DNA of 64,000 nt, taken from contig NZ_CP034086.1 in the NCBI RefSeq assembly GCF_003855495.1, forward strand, positions 2,579,501 to 2,643,500, written 5' to 3'. A model generated the notes under the pieces. The model saw only the letters and a program-made list of their open reading frames with translations. It did no database searches and was not told the origin of the DNA. This DNA is from Methylocystis rosea. GTDB taxonomy: Bacteria; Pseudomonadota; Alphaproteobacteria; Rhizobiales; Beijerinckiaceae. Below, piece by piece: positions 50,307 through 57,988 of this stretch; the stretch's first letter is position 1, and each line of letters starts with the position of its first letter. The position numbers and the translations under genes were made by a program.

Positions 50307-51968
50307 TCAGTCGTCTGCCAGGGCAATCGCTGTGCAATAGAATTCGCCTGTGGCTCCTCGCAATGTCGTGGTGCGAAAAGAAATTATATTTCGATCCCAA
50401 AAAGCTTTTCGAACAAGGCCGGCTGTCTTCACGCTAATTTCATTGCCTTCGAGTTCTCTAATTTGCAGTGCCGAAAGATTGGGCTCACTGGGCTCGAGAC
50501 CCACGGCACCGAGGACGGCGCGTTTTATGACTTCAACGCGTGTCGCATCATCTATTGCCCGACTGCTATCGTTGCTGTCTTGCACTTGGGAGGGGAACTC
50601 CTGTTTAAGCTCGTCTGCGGCGACGCGGGCCGATCCAATGCCCGCCACCTTGCCGGTCAGCCGCACGGAAACCTCTGGCTTAAAACTGATCAAGCGCTTG
50701 TTCAGATCCACAACTACAGTTCCCTGTTCCTCACACCGTAAACGATGGAACAAATCATGGCCATTTACGATGGCGTCCTCCCACTCCCAGTATCGGTTAT
50801 TCGCGACTTCTAGGCCCGCTACGAGGCTGTGGATGAACTTTAAAAAGCGAAACGTGATTTCCGTTCGATCTGGAAAGAGACGCACGGCGATATCGGGCTC
50901 TCGTCCACCTCGCTGCTCGGCAAGGCGCTCGCCTTCGGAATGAATGGCCTTAATGATCGCTTCCTCTACGATCCTCGCGCGGGCGCCATCCTCGACCTCG
51001 TCAATTGAAGGATTGGCCTTTCTTTTCCGCTTCATTAGATCGCGCAAGACTGGGGACCAACCAAGCTTTGCCGCGTTTGCAATGTGCATGACGTCGTGAA
51101 AGCGATATCCGTCGTCATCATAAGCGTTGTCGGTGAGATCATCGCCTAGGCGCCTGCCGTCGAAGTACATGCGTGACCGGCCCTTTGCGATCGTCACGAA
51201 TGCGACCTCGAATTGGCGAGGAAACTGCTGAAGCGGCAGGCATCCTTCATCGTGTAATGGTGTTGGGTGCGATCTGTCTCGTCTGAAAGAAACCTTCTTT
51301 ATATTTTTCTGCGCGATATCGCTTAAATTCAGTTTGTAGATACTTGCCAAGGCGGATACGTTCCAAGCGATCTCACCAAGCAAGTCGTTTATCGACCGGT
51401 CGGAAAGACCTGTGTTGAGTTCTAGTTCGATCGCTGGAAGCTGTCGTCGCAAAAGCTGCGCGCTGAGCTGCCACAGTAACGCCAAGCACACTACAACCAA
51501 GGTCTTAGGCTCGGTGCGGGCCGTTAAATAAGCTATCGACTGATAGTCCTCGAACTTCATACGCTTTGTACGTTTCGGGAAATTCTTTGCCGCCCGAAGG
51601 AACTCATCTCGCTTAAGTGGATCAAGGACGCAGCGAATGCGGTTCGCGCGAGCGTCGTCCCCTTCAATCTCTCGCTTTATGTTGGCGATGTCATGCGCAA
51701 AAATATTAATCGGCTTCTGTGGGTTAGCGATACCTGCGAGGGAAAAGCAGTACCAGATGACGTCACCCAACTCCTCAATGATCTCTTCGTTTGCAGCATC
51801 CCACTGTTCATCTCCACCCTCGGCAAGAAGGCGCTTCTTAATTGCTGAGACAACTGAACCTATTTCGGATGCAAGGCCGTAGGTGGCAATATCGAGTCTT
51901 ACCTTTTCGGGTTTACCCACTGATTGATCAGTTGATCGCACAAATGTGTCGTAAGCGGATACAAGCAT
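50307..51968 (-). CDS. MazG-like nucleotide pyrophosphohydrolase with extra C-terminal region
   Basis: A 553-residue protein. Residues about 20-110 form an all-alpha NTP pyrophosphohydrolase (MazG-type) unit: YGLASEIGSVVSAIKKRLL and EEIIEELGDVIWYCFSLAGI (61-80), carrying the acidic metal-binding residues; a second, degenerate unit follows near 192-226 (INDLLGEIAWNVSALASIYKLNLSDIAQKN). The remaining half (about 240-553) contains DGYRFHDVMHIANAAKLGWSPVLRDLMKRKRK and VEDGARARIVEEAIIKAI, which I know only from uncharacterised MazG-associated proteins. It should hydrolyse nucleoside triphosphates, perhaps modified ones. ATG 51968 is inferred; a longer frame to 52067 overlaps the Nmad2 gene. Lower GC than the core genes. 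Third gene of an operon. Confidence 0.7.
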   Translation of the reverse strand: MLVSAYDTFVRSTDQSVGKPEKVRLDIATYGLASEIGSVVSAIKKRLLAEGGDEQWDAANEEIIEELGDVIWYCFSLAGIANPQKPINIFAHDIANIKREIEGDDARANRIRCVLDPLKRDEFLRAAKNFPKRTKRMKFEDYQSIAYLTARTEPKTLVVVCLALLWQLSAQLLRRQLPAIELELNTGLSDRSINDLLGEIAWNVSALASIYKLNLSDIAQKNIKKVSFRRDRSHPTPLHDEGCLPLQQFPRQFEVAFVTIAKGRSRMYFDGRRLGDDLTDNAYDDDGYRFHDVMHIANAAKLGWSPVLRDLMKRKRKANPSIDEVEDGARARIVEEAIIKAIHSEGERLAEQRGGREPDIAVRLFPDRTEITFRFLKFIHSLVAGLEVANNRYWEWEDAIVNGHDLFHRLRCEEQGTVVVDLNKRLISFKPEVSVRLTGKVAGIGSARVAADELKQEFPSQVQDSNDSSRAIDDATRVEVIKRAVLGAVGLEPSEPNLSALQIRELEGNEISVKTAGLVRKAFWDRNIISFRTTTLRGATGEFYCTAIALADD

Positions 51969-52014
51969 CAGACGCTCGTTTCGAATTAATAAAGAAAAAA
52001 CGGACAAATTTTTT

Positions 52015-52617
52015 CTATGACCAAGCTCCCGGTCGCCCGCGACAACCCCGCTCCGGCAAGGTCTCAAACCACTCGTTTACAGCCGCCACAAATGCGCTTG
52101 AATACCTGGAACGAGCATCTCGGACGTTCGGGTAAAGATCGTCTCCCTCAAAGTCGCGCAAGTGAGATGGTATCGCAATAGCAGCTCTGCCAAAGTACGT
52201 GAAATCGTCGCTCCATAGAACATGCTCGCAACCAGTATCACGCGCGAGATTATCGGCATTCAAGCTTCCGTCGGGAAAGCTATGATGAGATCGCTCTTGA
52301 AGCCATCCACCCCTTTCGTCGTGATGATAGATGTTGTCGCCATAAGCGCGGCTTTGGTTGCCCTTGAAGAACGGACGCTTAATCGTAAAGCGCGGATTAT
52401 CCCAGTAGTCTTGAAAGCTACATTTTCCGGTTACGCGCAGGACGCAAATTATGCGTCCCAAAAGCCCGTTTTTCTTACAACCACAACCGACAACAATGTC
52501 ACCGAGCTGCGCGGACGAACGTATCCTCGGTTTGCATGTTGCAAGCGTACAAACGCCGTGAAATGGGTTAGGAGCGAATCCATAATCGCGTGCAATCTTG
52601 TATGAGAATACCCGCAT
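52015..52617 (-). CDS. Nmad2-like nucleotide modification associated protein
   Basis: A 200-residue protein that matches my memory of nucleotide modification associated domain 2 (Nmad2): it starts MRVFSYKIARDYGFAPNPFHGVCTLATCKP, goes on with GDIVVGCGCKK, GRIICVLRVTGKCSFQDYW, then AYGDNIYHHDE and HHSFPDGSLNADNLARDTGCEHVLWSDDFTYFGRAAIAIP. Nmad proteins were defined by comparative genomics as partners of DNA-base hypermodification enzymes; their biochemistry is not established. The gene starts 27 bp after the small Rossmann-like gene and ends 46 bp before the MazG-like gene, in one minus-strand operon. Confidence 0.75.
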   Translation of the reverse strand: MRVFSYKIARDYGFAPNPFHGVCTLATCKPRIRSSAQLGDIVVGCGCKKNGLLGRIICVLRVTGKCSFQDYWDNPRFTIKRPFFKGNQSRAYGDNIYHHDERGGWLQERSHHSFPDGSLNADNLARDTGCEHVLWSDDFTYFGRAAIAIPSHLRDFEGDDLYPNVRDARSRYSSAFVAAVNEWFETLPERGCRGRPGAWS

Positions 52618-52644
52618 AGCTGTTCACATAGTTAGCCGGGAGTC

Positions 52645-53124
52645 TTATTGGCAACGAATATGGACAGTCGCGCGGTCAGAGACTATTGACCGGTCCGGTT
52701 TCTCCCATATCTCAGCGCCGCTGATAGCGTCAGCAAGACGCTCGCTACCGAGCCGCAACATTGACTCGGCCTGATCTTCAAAGGTGGGCGGGTATTTCAT
52801 TCGAGCGCCCGCGACAATGCCAATGGTTCTCTTTCCAAGCTGGTTAGAAAGACCCGCCGCATCACCCAAAATGCAGTCTTCATTTTCCATTTCAGGCAGC
52901 AAGAAAACACATAAACTTGATCCTGAAATGCAAGCAACGAGGGCAGCAGGTAGCTCTGTTTCACCAGCTTGCGCCGCGATGGCGGCATCATTCTCCACTT
53001 TTACCTCGCAGACGGTATAGCCACTTCCCTCAAGGCCAGCCCTCACTTTGTGGCGACCAGCCTCGGTAGCAGTGACGTACACGAGGCACGCTCTCTTTTC
53101 TTCGGACAATTCGACTTGCTCCAT
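52645..53124 (-). CDS. Small Rossmann-like protein, possible nucleoside deoxyribosyltransferase/TIR-like fold
   Basis: A 159-residue protein without a firm family. It opens with a hydrophobic strand after a charged start (RACLVYVTATEAGRHKVRAGLEGSGYTV), has a second strand ISGSSLCVFLLPE (67-78), then DCILGDAAGLSNQLGKRTIGIVAG (83-106). The last piece resembles the nucleotide-binding segment of nucleoside 2-deoxyribosyltransferase-, SLOG- or TIR-like Rossmann folds (acidic residue, G-A, then LGK). ATG 53124 is chosen for the AGGA Shine-Dalgarno just upstream; the frame extends to 53226. It is the first gene of the minus-strand operon with the Nmad2-like and MazG-like genes. Confidence 0.55.
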   Translation of the reverse strand: MEQVELSEEKRACLVYVTATEAGRHKVRAGLEGSGYTVCEVKVENDAAIAAQAGETELPAALVACISGSSLCVFLLPEMENEDCILGDAAGLSNQLGKRTIGIVAGARMKYPPTFEDQAESMLRLGSERLADAISGAEIWEKPDRSIVSDRATVHIRCQ

Positions 53125-53298
53125 AACGATCCTCAGCGGCAAATGAAATTCAACTTTTGGTCGACTGCTCGTCGGACAAGACAGCCGAACGAATCGGACC
53201 CGCCTTACCCAGAAATTTCGGCCCAATTGGCCTTCCGGTCAATCGGGCGCTGGGTGAGGTGTGCGTAACTGCTAAGGACGCGCTAAACGTGAAATTTC

Positions 53299-53330
53299 AA
53301 AAAAAAGCCGCGCCCCTTTCAGGGCGCGGC
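53299..53330 (-). terminator. Rho-independent terminator of the rpsF-rpsR operon
   Basis: On the minus strand a nine-base GC-rich stem (GCCGCGCCC with its complement, six-base loop) is followed by eight T (complement of the A run 53299-53306). It lies 24 bp after the rpsR stop and marks the right border of the accessory island. Confidence 0.9.
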
Positions 53331-53354
53331 CGCAGGCTTCAAAACGCGATCTTC

Positions 53355-53591
53355 TTAGCGGATCACGTAAGGCAGCAGGCCCAAGAAGCGGGCGCGCTTG
53401 ATCGCCTGCGCGAGTTCGCGCTGCTTCTTGGCCGAAACGGCGGTGATGCGCGAGGGCACGATCTTGCCGCGCTCGCTGATGTAGCGGGACAGCAGACGCG
53501 TGTCCTTATAGTCGATCTTCGGCGCGTTGGCGCCGGTGAACGGGCAGGACTTGCGGCGGCGGAAGAAGGGACGGCGCGGGGCGGTGCTCAT
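53355..53591 (-). CDS. rpsR: 30S ribosomal protein S18
   Basis: S18 forms a heterodimer with S6 on the small-subunit platform. The 78-residue product contains [71 protein letters not shown], complete. It overlaps the rpsF stop by four bases. rplI, often third in this operon, is not downstream: a terminator and then the accessory island follow. Confidence 0.98.
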   Translation of the reverse strand: MSTAPRRPFFRRRKSCPFTGANAPKIDYKDTRLLSRYISERGKIVPSRITAVSAKKQRELAQAIKRARFLGLLPYVIR

Positions 53592-54043
53592 TCGACCTCT
53601 CCTTCAACCTTGCCTTCTTCACGACGCGGGCGACGCTCGGGACGATCTCCCCGGTCGCCTCGATCCCCGCGATCGCCTCTGTCGCCGCGCGGGCCGCGGC
53701 GCTCGCCGCGGTCGTCGTCTTCACGTTTGCGAAGCTGCGCGGAGGGACCCTCCTCCAGCTCGTCGACGCGCAGCGTCAGCACGCGCAAAATATCTTCGTT
53801 GATGCTCTGCTGGCGCTGCATCTCGGCGAGCGCCGCCGGCGGCGCGTCGATGTTCATCAGGGTGAAATGCGCCTTGCGGTTCTTGTTGATCCGATAGGCG
53901 AGCGACTTGACGCCCCAATATTCGGTCTTGCCGACCGTGCCGCCGAGCGACGCGATGACGTTTTTGAACTGCGCGGTCAGAGCCTCCACCTGCTGGGGAG
54001 AAACATCCTGACGCGCGAGATAGACATGCTCGTAAAGAGGCAT
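53588..54043 (-). CDS. rpsF: 30S ribosomal protein S6
   Basis: S6 pairs with S18. The 151-residue product begins [35 protein letters not shown] and has [55 protein letters not shown], then a tail of about 45 residues made almost only of Arg, Gly, Asp, Glu and Pro with GDRGDR repeats. ATG 54043 is used; the frame to 54169 adds no family residues. The leader is long (see the promoter and leader entries). Confidence 0.97.
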   Translation of the reverse strand: MPLYEHVYLARQDVSPQQVEALTAQFKNVIASLGGTVGKTEYWGVKSLAYRINKNRKAHFTLMNIDAPPAALAEMQRQQSINEDILRVLTLRVDELEEGPSAQLRKREDDDRGERRGPRGDRGDRGDRGDRGDRPERRPRREEGKVEGEVE

Positions 54044-54281
54044 GGATTTTCGCCTTTCCGTTGCCGCGAGCCGCTCCGGCGCCAAGCCCTTCGAGCGCTT
54101 CTTGGGGACCTGCCCCCGGAAAGGCTCGAGAAGGAAAGTTCGAAGGCGGAGGCACGGGAAGACGGGCATTTAAACCCTCGCTCTCTGCCCATATTCTCGT
54201 CCGAAAGCGCTTTGTGCGTTTCGGGAATATGCGCTCGAGCGCTTCCGTTCAGCCCCCGGCCGGGAACGTCGCGATCGGCGG
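54044..54281 (-). ncRNA. Probable structured 5' leader of rpsF-rpsR mRNA
   Basis: About 230 bases lie between the candidate promoter and the rpsF start. A strong hairpin is visible at 54191-54230: ATATTC pairs with GAATAT, and CCGAAAGCGC pairs with GYGCGTTTCGG-type sequence around a TTT turn. In many bacteria the S6:S18 complex binds its own leader to control translation; whether this leader has that motif cannot be judged by eye. Confidence 0.35.
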
Positions 54282-54309
54282 TTTATACGCAGCTTTAAGC
54301 AGGATGCAA
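54282..54309 (-). promoter_or_regulatory. Candidate sigma-70 promoter of rpsF-rpsR
   Basis: On the minus strand TTGCAT (complement of 54304-54309), 16 bases, and TATAAA (complement of 54282-54287). The -10 element is near consensus. It faces rpsF and would give a leader of about 230 bases. Confidence 0.5.
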
Positions 54310-54389
54310 GAGCGCACGGCCTCGCGGCTTGCCGCAGGGCGGCTCCGCCAGTATGGTCGCGCCGTCAAGCCGCCGCCAGGAGAGACGAG

Positions 54390-54527
54390 ATGACGCGGAA
54401 AATCCGAGTGTTCGCGCTGCTGGCGGCCCTCTCCGCGCTGCTGTCCGCCTGCGACAAATGCGGCGGCTTCCAGGAAATCCGCGTTCCCGGCCAGCCGCAC
54501 GCCTGCAGGGACGGCGTGGCGCACTGA
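54390..54527 (+). CDS. Small lipoprotein (45 residues)
   Basis: A 45-residue product, too short for most gene callers: basic start MTRKIR, hydrophobic core VFALLAALSALLSAC with the lipobox LLSAC (Cys21), then CDKCGGFQEIRVPGQPHACRDGVAH with three more cysteines counting Cys21 excluded as Cys24 and Cys39. A good AGGAG Shine-Dalgarno sits eight bases before ATG 54390. It should be exported, lipid-modified and attached to the envelope. The second and third cysteines could form a disulphide. It precedes panB by 71 bp. Function unknown. Confidence 0.6.
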   Translation: MTRKIRVFALLAALSALLSACDKCGGFQEIRVPGQPHACRDGVAH

Positions 54528-54598
54528 CGCCTTCCCAGCCAGCGCAAGCCGTTTGATATAGAGTGTCGTCCTGACGATTAGGCGCGCCGGAGCCCCAT

Positions 54599-55420
54599 TT
54601 GTCGAACGCCAGCACCTTCCTCGACATGAAGCGCCGAGGCGAGAAAATCGTGGTCGTCACCGCCTATGACGCGCCGACCGCGCGCATCGAGGCGGAAGCC
54701 GGCGTCGACATTATCCTCGTCGGCGACAGCGTCGGGGTGAATGTTCTGGGCTATGCGCATGAGCGCGAGGTGACGCTCGCCGATATGGCGCATCATATCG
54801 CGGCGGTGCGGCGCGGCGCGCCCGAAATCTACATCATCGGCGATTTGCCCTATGCGACCTATGACACGCCCCAGCAGGCGATCGAAAGTTCGCGCCTGCT
54901 GCGCGAAGCTGGCGCCGATTGCGTGAAATTCGAAGGCGCGCAGCTCGAAATCATGCGCGCCTTGACGGCGGCGGGCTTCGACGTGTGCGCTCATATCGGC
55001 CTTGAATCGCAGCATCACGACGTGAAGCGGCGCCAGGGCAAGACGGCGGAGGCCGCCGCGAAACTTTATCAGGACGCGCTGGCGCTCGACGCCGCCGGAC
55101 AGAAATTTGTGGTGCTGGAGCTTGTGCCGCAGGAACTCGCGGCGCGGATCACGCAAGCGATCGGCGCGCCGACGATCGGCATCGGCGCCGGCGCCGCGAC
55201 GGATGGACAGGTGCTCGTCGTCAACGATCTTGCCGGGATCACCGCGCGTGAATTCAAGCACAACCGCCGCTACGGCGCCGTTGGCGCGGCGCTGCGCGAG
55301 GCCGTCGGGGCCTATGCGCGCGACGTTCGCGCCGGGCGCTTTCCGGCGCAGGAGCACGCCTTTCACATGGCTGACGACGAACGCTCCGCCTTCGAGCGCG
55401 CGGCGCGCGGCGGGTCTTAA
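54599..55420 (+). CDS. panB: 3-methyl-2-oxobutanoate hydroxymethyltransferase
   Basis: PanB makes ketopantoate from alpha-ketoisovalerate and methylene-tetrahydrofolate, the first step of pantothenate and CoA synthesis. The 273-residue product shows KIVVVTAYDAPTARIEAEAGVDIILVGDSVGV, IIGDLPYATYD, ADCVKFEGAQ, HIGLESQHH, and PTIGIGAGAATDGQVLVVNDLAGI, i.e. the metal-binding aspartates and catalytic residues. The frame starts with TTG 54599 preceded by GGAG; ATG 54626 is the alternative but would remove conserved N-terminal residues. panC is not adjacent. Stop overlaps the stop of the convergent glycosyltransferase in TTAA. Confidence 0.95.
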   Translation: MSNASTFLDMKRRGEKIVVVTAYDAPTARIEAEAGVDIILVGDSVGVNVLGYAHEREVTLADMAHHIAAVRRGAPEIYIIGDLPYATYDTPQQAIESSRLLREAGADCVKFEGAQLEIMRALTAAGFDVCAHIGLESQHHDVKRRQGKTAEAAAKLYQDALALDAAGQKFVVLELVPQELAARITQAIGAPTIGIGAGAATDGQVLVVNDLAGITAREFKHNRRYGAVGAALREAVGAYARDVRAGRFPAQEHAFHMADDERSAFERAARGGS

Positions 55421-56772
55421 TCCGCTCCGATGACCATGGGCGGCGCGCCGGCGAGACGCCGCCGCCACATGTCTTCGAACAGCGATTCCAGCGCGCGCGT
55501 GTAGGCATAGACGTCGAAGAGCGCCGTCGTCAGGCGATTGGCGGCGAGCTTGGCCCGCAGTTCGGCGCAACGGACGGGGTCGCCCGCCAAGACCAGCGCG
55601 ATCTCCAAATATTCGTCAAAATCCGCCGCGATCAACTCCGGCAAACCGATTGCATGCAACAGGCTTCCGGCCACGCGCGAGGGAAAGGTCTCGCCGGCGC
55701 AGGTCACGATCGGCACGCCCGCCCACAGCGCGTCGCTCGCCGTCGTATGTGATCCGAAGGGCGCCGTGTCGAGCGCGAGATCGGCGAGTTGCAGGCGCGC
55801 CAGATGTTCGGCCTGCGGCAAATGCGGCGCGAAGATCATCCGCGCGGCGTCAATTCCGCGTCTGCGCATTTCATTGCGGAGATTGCCTTCCGCCAGCATC
55901 GCCGCCGAGAGCCATAGCACCGCGCCCGGCGTCGCCTCGAGCAGTCGCGCCCAAAGATCGAAGATAAAGGGCGTGAGCTTATAGGCCTGATTGAAGCAGC
56001 AATAAACGAAGCCTTCCGCCGGCAGACCGGCGGCGGCCCGCGACGGCGGCGCGCGCAGCGGCGTCCCGCGCCCGTGCGGCTGATAGGCGTGCGGCAGATA
56101 GGCGAAGGCTTCCGAATAGGCCGACGCCGACGACGGCGGCGTGACATAGCGATCGGTCACGATGTAATCGCACACGCCCGTTCCGAGCGTGCCGGGATAG
56201 CCGAGATAATTGACCTGAACGGGCGCCGGCCGCAGCATCATCACGCTGGTGCGCGCGCCATGGGTGAAGCCCTTGAGGTCGACCAGAATATCGACGCCGT
56301 CCGCATTGATGAGGCGCGCGGCCTCGGCGTCGGTCAGCTGCGAAATGTCGGCGAAAGCGTCGAAGGCGGCCCGCAGCCGAGTCCGCATCGCCCCCTCGAC
56401 GCCGCAATAGCTGTAAGCGCGAATCTCGAAGCGGGCGCGATCATGCGCCTCGAGCGTCTCGACGAGAAGATGCGCGGTCGCATGCTCGTGGAAGTCGTTT
56501 GACAGATAGCCGACGCGGATCCTGCTGCGGGCGGAGAGGTCGAAGCGCATCGCGAGGCTGGCGCGCAGCGGCCCGGCCGCCAATAGCCGTGCGGCGGTCC
56601 AGCTCTCGGAACAGGCGCGCTGTTCGCCGGCGGTGATGCCGGGCTCCGACAGCAGGAGGAAGGGGGGCGTCGCCGGCCCGTCCGACATGGCCAGCGCCGC
56701 CCGAATTTGCGGCGCGGCGGTGTCGAAATCGTCCCATTCGCACATGGCGCGGCTGCGAGATATGGATTTCAT
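55417..56772 (-). CDS. OGT/SPINDLY-type glycosyltransferase catalytic domain (GT41-like)
   Basis: A 451-residue cytosolic protein whose C-terminal 380 residues match the catalytic region of O-GlcNAc transferase-like enzymes: RIRVGYLSNDFHEHATAHLLVETLEAHDR, DILVDLKGFTHGARTSVMMLRPAPVQVNYLGYPGTLGTGVCDYIVTDRYV, FVYCCFNQAYKLTPFIFDLWARLLEATPGAVLWL, and LALDTAPFGSHTTASDALWAGVPIVTCAGETFPSRVAGSLL. The tetratricopeptide array that normally precedes this region is missing; only about 75 residues come before it. Target proteins are unknown. ATG 56772 follows AAGGG. Divergent from hemH, convergent with panB. Confidence 0.88.
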   Translation of the reverse strand: MKSISRSRAMCEWDDFDTAAPQIRAALAMSDGPATPPFLLLSEPGITAGEQRACSESWTAARLLAAGPLRASLAMRFDLSARSRIRVGYLSNDFHEHATAHLLVETLEAHDRARFEIRAYSYCGVEGAMRTRLRAAFDAFADISQLTDAEAARLINADGVDILVDLKGFTHGARTSVMMLRPAPVQVNYLGYPGTLGTGVCDYIVTDRYVTPPSSASAYSEAFAYLPHAYQPHGRGTPLRAPPSRAAAGLPAEGFVYCCFNQAYKLTPFIFDLWARLLEATPGAVLWLSAAMLAEGNLRNEMRRRGIDAARMIFAPHLPQAEHLARLQLADLALDTAPFGSHTTASDALWAGVPIVTCAGETFPSRVAGSLLHAIGLPELIAADFDEYLEIALVLAGDPVRCAELRAKLAANRLTTALFDVYAYTRALESLFEDMWRRRLAGAPPMVIGAD

Positions 56773-56944
56773 GGCGCCCTTTCGCGAGGGGCCAATCCGC
56801 ACATCAGCCGGCCTTCGTGCGCGAAGCGATTTCCATGCCGCGTGACGATCGTCATCTGACGAGTTGCCAGGACCGCCGCCGCCGCTAGAAGATATTCTTT
56901 TGCCGCGCCGCCATCTGGGCGGGCGGTCCGCAACAAGGCTCATC

Positions 56945-57952
56945 ATGACGTCAGCCACGATCTCGAGAGAAGCGCCGGTCGGACTCCTTCTCGTCAATCT
57001 CGGCACGCCTGATGCGCCCGATGTCGCGGCCGTGCGGCGTTACCTGGCGGAATTTCTGTCCGACCGCAGAGTCGTCGACCTCCCACGCACGCTATGGCTG
57101 CCGATCCTCTACGGCGTCGTGCTCAACACCCGCCCCGCGCGCTCGGCGAAGCTCTATGAGTCGATCTGGAACGCCGACACCGGCGAGGGTCCGCTGAAAA
57201 CCTTCACCCGCCTGCAAGCCGAGAAGCTGCAGGCGCGGATTGGCGCTTCGAACCTCATCATCGACTACGCGCTACGCTACGGCGCGCCGTCGATCGCGAC
57301 GCAGATCGAATCGCTGATGGTAAAAGGCTGCGAGCGGATCGCGGTGCTGCCGCTTTACCCGCAATATGCGTCATCGACCACGGGCTCCGCCGCCGACGCC
57401 GCTTTCGACGCGCTGCGCGAGATGCGCAAGCAGCCGGCGCTCCGCATCGGCGCGCCCTATTACGACGACCCTGCCTATATCGACGCGCTCGCGACGAATA
57501 TTACCCGCGCGCGCGCCGCGCTCGATTTCGAACCAGAGGTCATCATCGCTTCATTTCATGGCCTTCCGCAGGCGCAGATCGATCGCGGCGATCCTTATCG
57601 CGCGCACTGCGAAGCGACGTGGCGACTGCTTTGCGAACGGCTCGGTATGAACGCCCAAAGCCTGCGTCTTGCTTTTCAGTCCCGCTTTGGGCGCGCGCGG
57701 TGGATCGAGCCCTATACGTCGGACGTGGTGATCGAGCTTGCCGGCGCCGGCGTCAAGCGCATCGCCGTCGTCGCGCCGGGATTTTCCGCCGATTGCCTTG
57801 AGACGATCGAAGAGCTTGGCGTCGAAATTCGCGATCTCTTTCTCGAGAAAGGCGGCGAGAAATTCGCCCGACTGCCATGTCTCAACGACAGCGACGAAAG
57901 CATGGCGCTGATCGAGACCCTGGCGAAGCGCGAGATCGCGGGATGGATGTAA
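56945..57952 (+). CDS. hemH: Ferrochelatase
   Basis: Ferrochelatase inserts Fe2+ into protoporphyrin IX, the last step of protohaem synthesis. The 335-residue product contains PVGLLLVNLGTPDAPDVAAVRRYLAEFLSDRRVVDLPR, LPLYPQYASSTTGSA, the metal-inserting histidine in VIIASFHGLPQAQIDRGDPY, QSRFGRARWIEPYTSDVV and the glutamate-containing APGFSADCLETIEELG. ATG 56945 is chosen; an in-frame extension to 56864 overlaps the neighbouring promoter region. No [2Fe-2S] C-terminal cluster was noticed. The haem product would supply the cytochrome c and catalase-family proteins seen earlier in the window, though not in an operon with them. Confidence 0.96.
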   Translation: MTSATISREAPVGLLLVNLGTPDAPDVAAVRRYLAEFLSDRRVVDLPRTLWLPILYGVVLNTRPARSAKLYESIWNADTGEGPLKTFTRLQAEKLQARIGASNLIIDYALRYGAPSIATQIESLMVKGCERIAVLPLYPQYASSTTGSAADAAFDALREMRKQPALRIGAPYYDDPAYIDALATNITRARAALDFEPEVIIASFHGLPQAQIDRGDPYRAHCEATWRLLCERLGMNAQSLRLAFQSRFGRARWIEPYTSDVVIELAGAGVKRIAVVAPGFSADCLETIEELGVEIRDLFLEKGGEKFARLPCLNDSDESMALIETLAKREIAGWM

Positions 57953-57988
57953 CACGGATTCAGGCTGATCCACTTCGCTCGGACCCCT

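Noticed and set aside
49116..53354. Island as a prophage or IS insertion
   Set aside because: No integrase, transposase, tRNA end, terminal inverted repeat or phage structural gene is visible; only base composition and gene content mark it as accessory.
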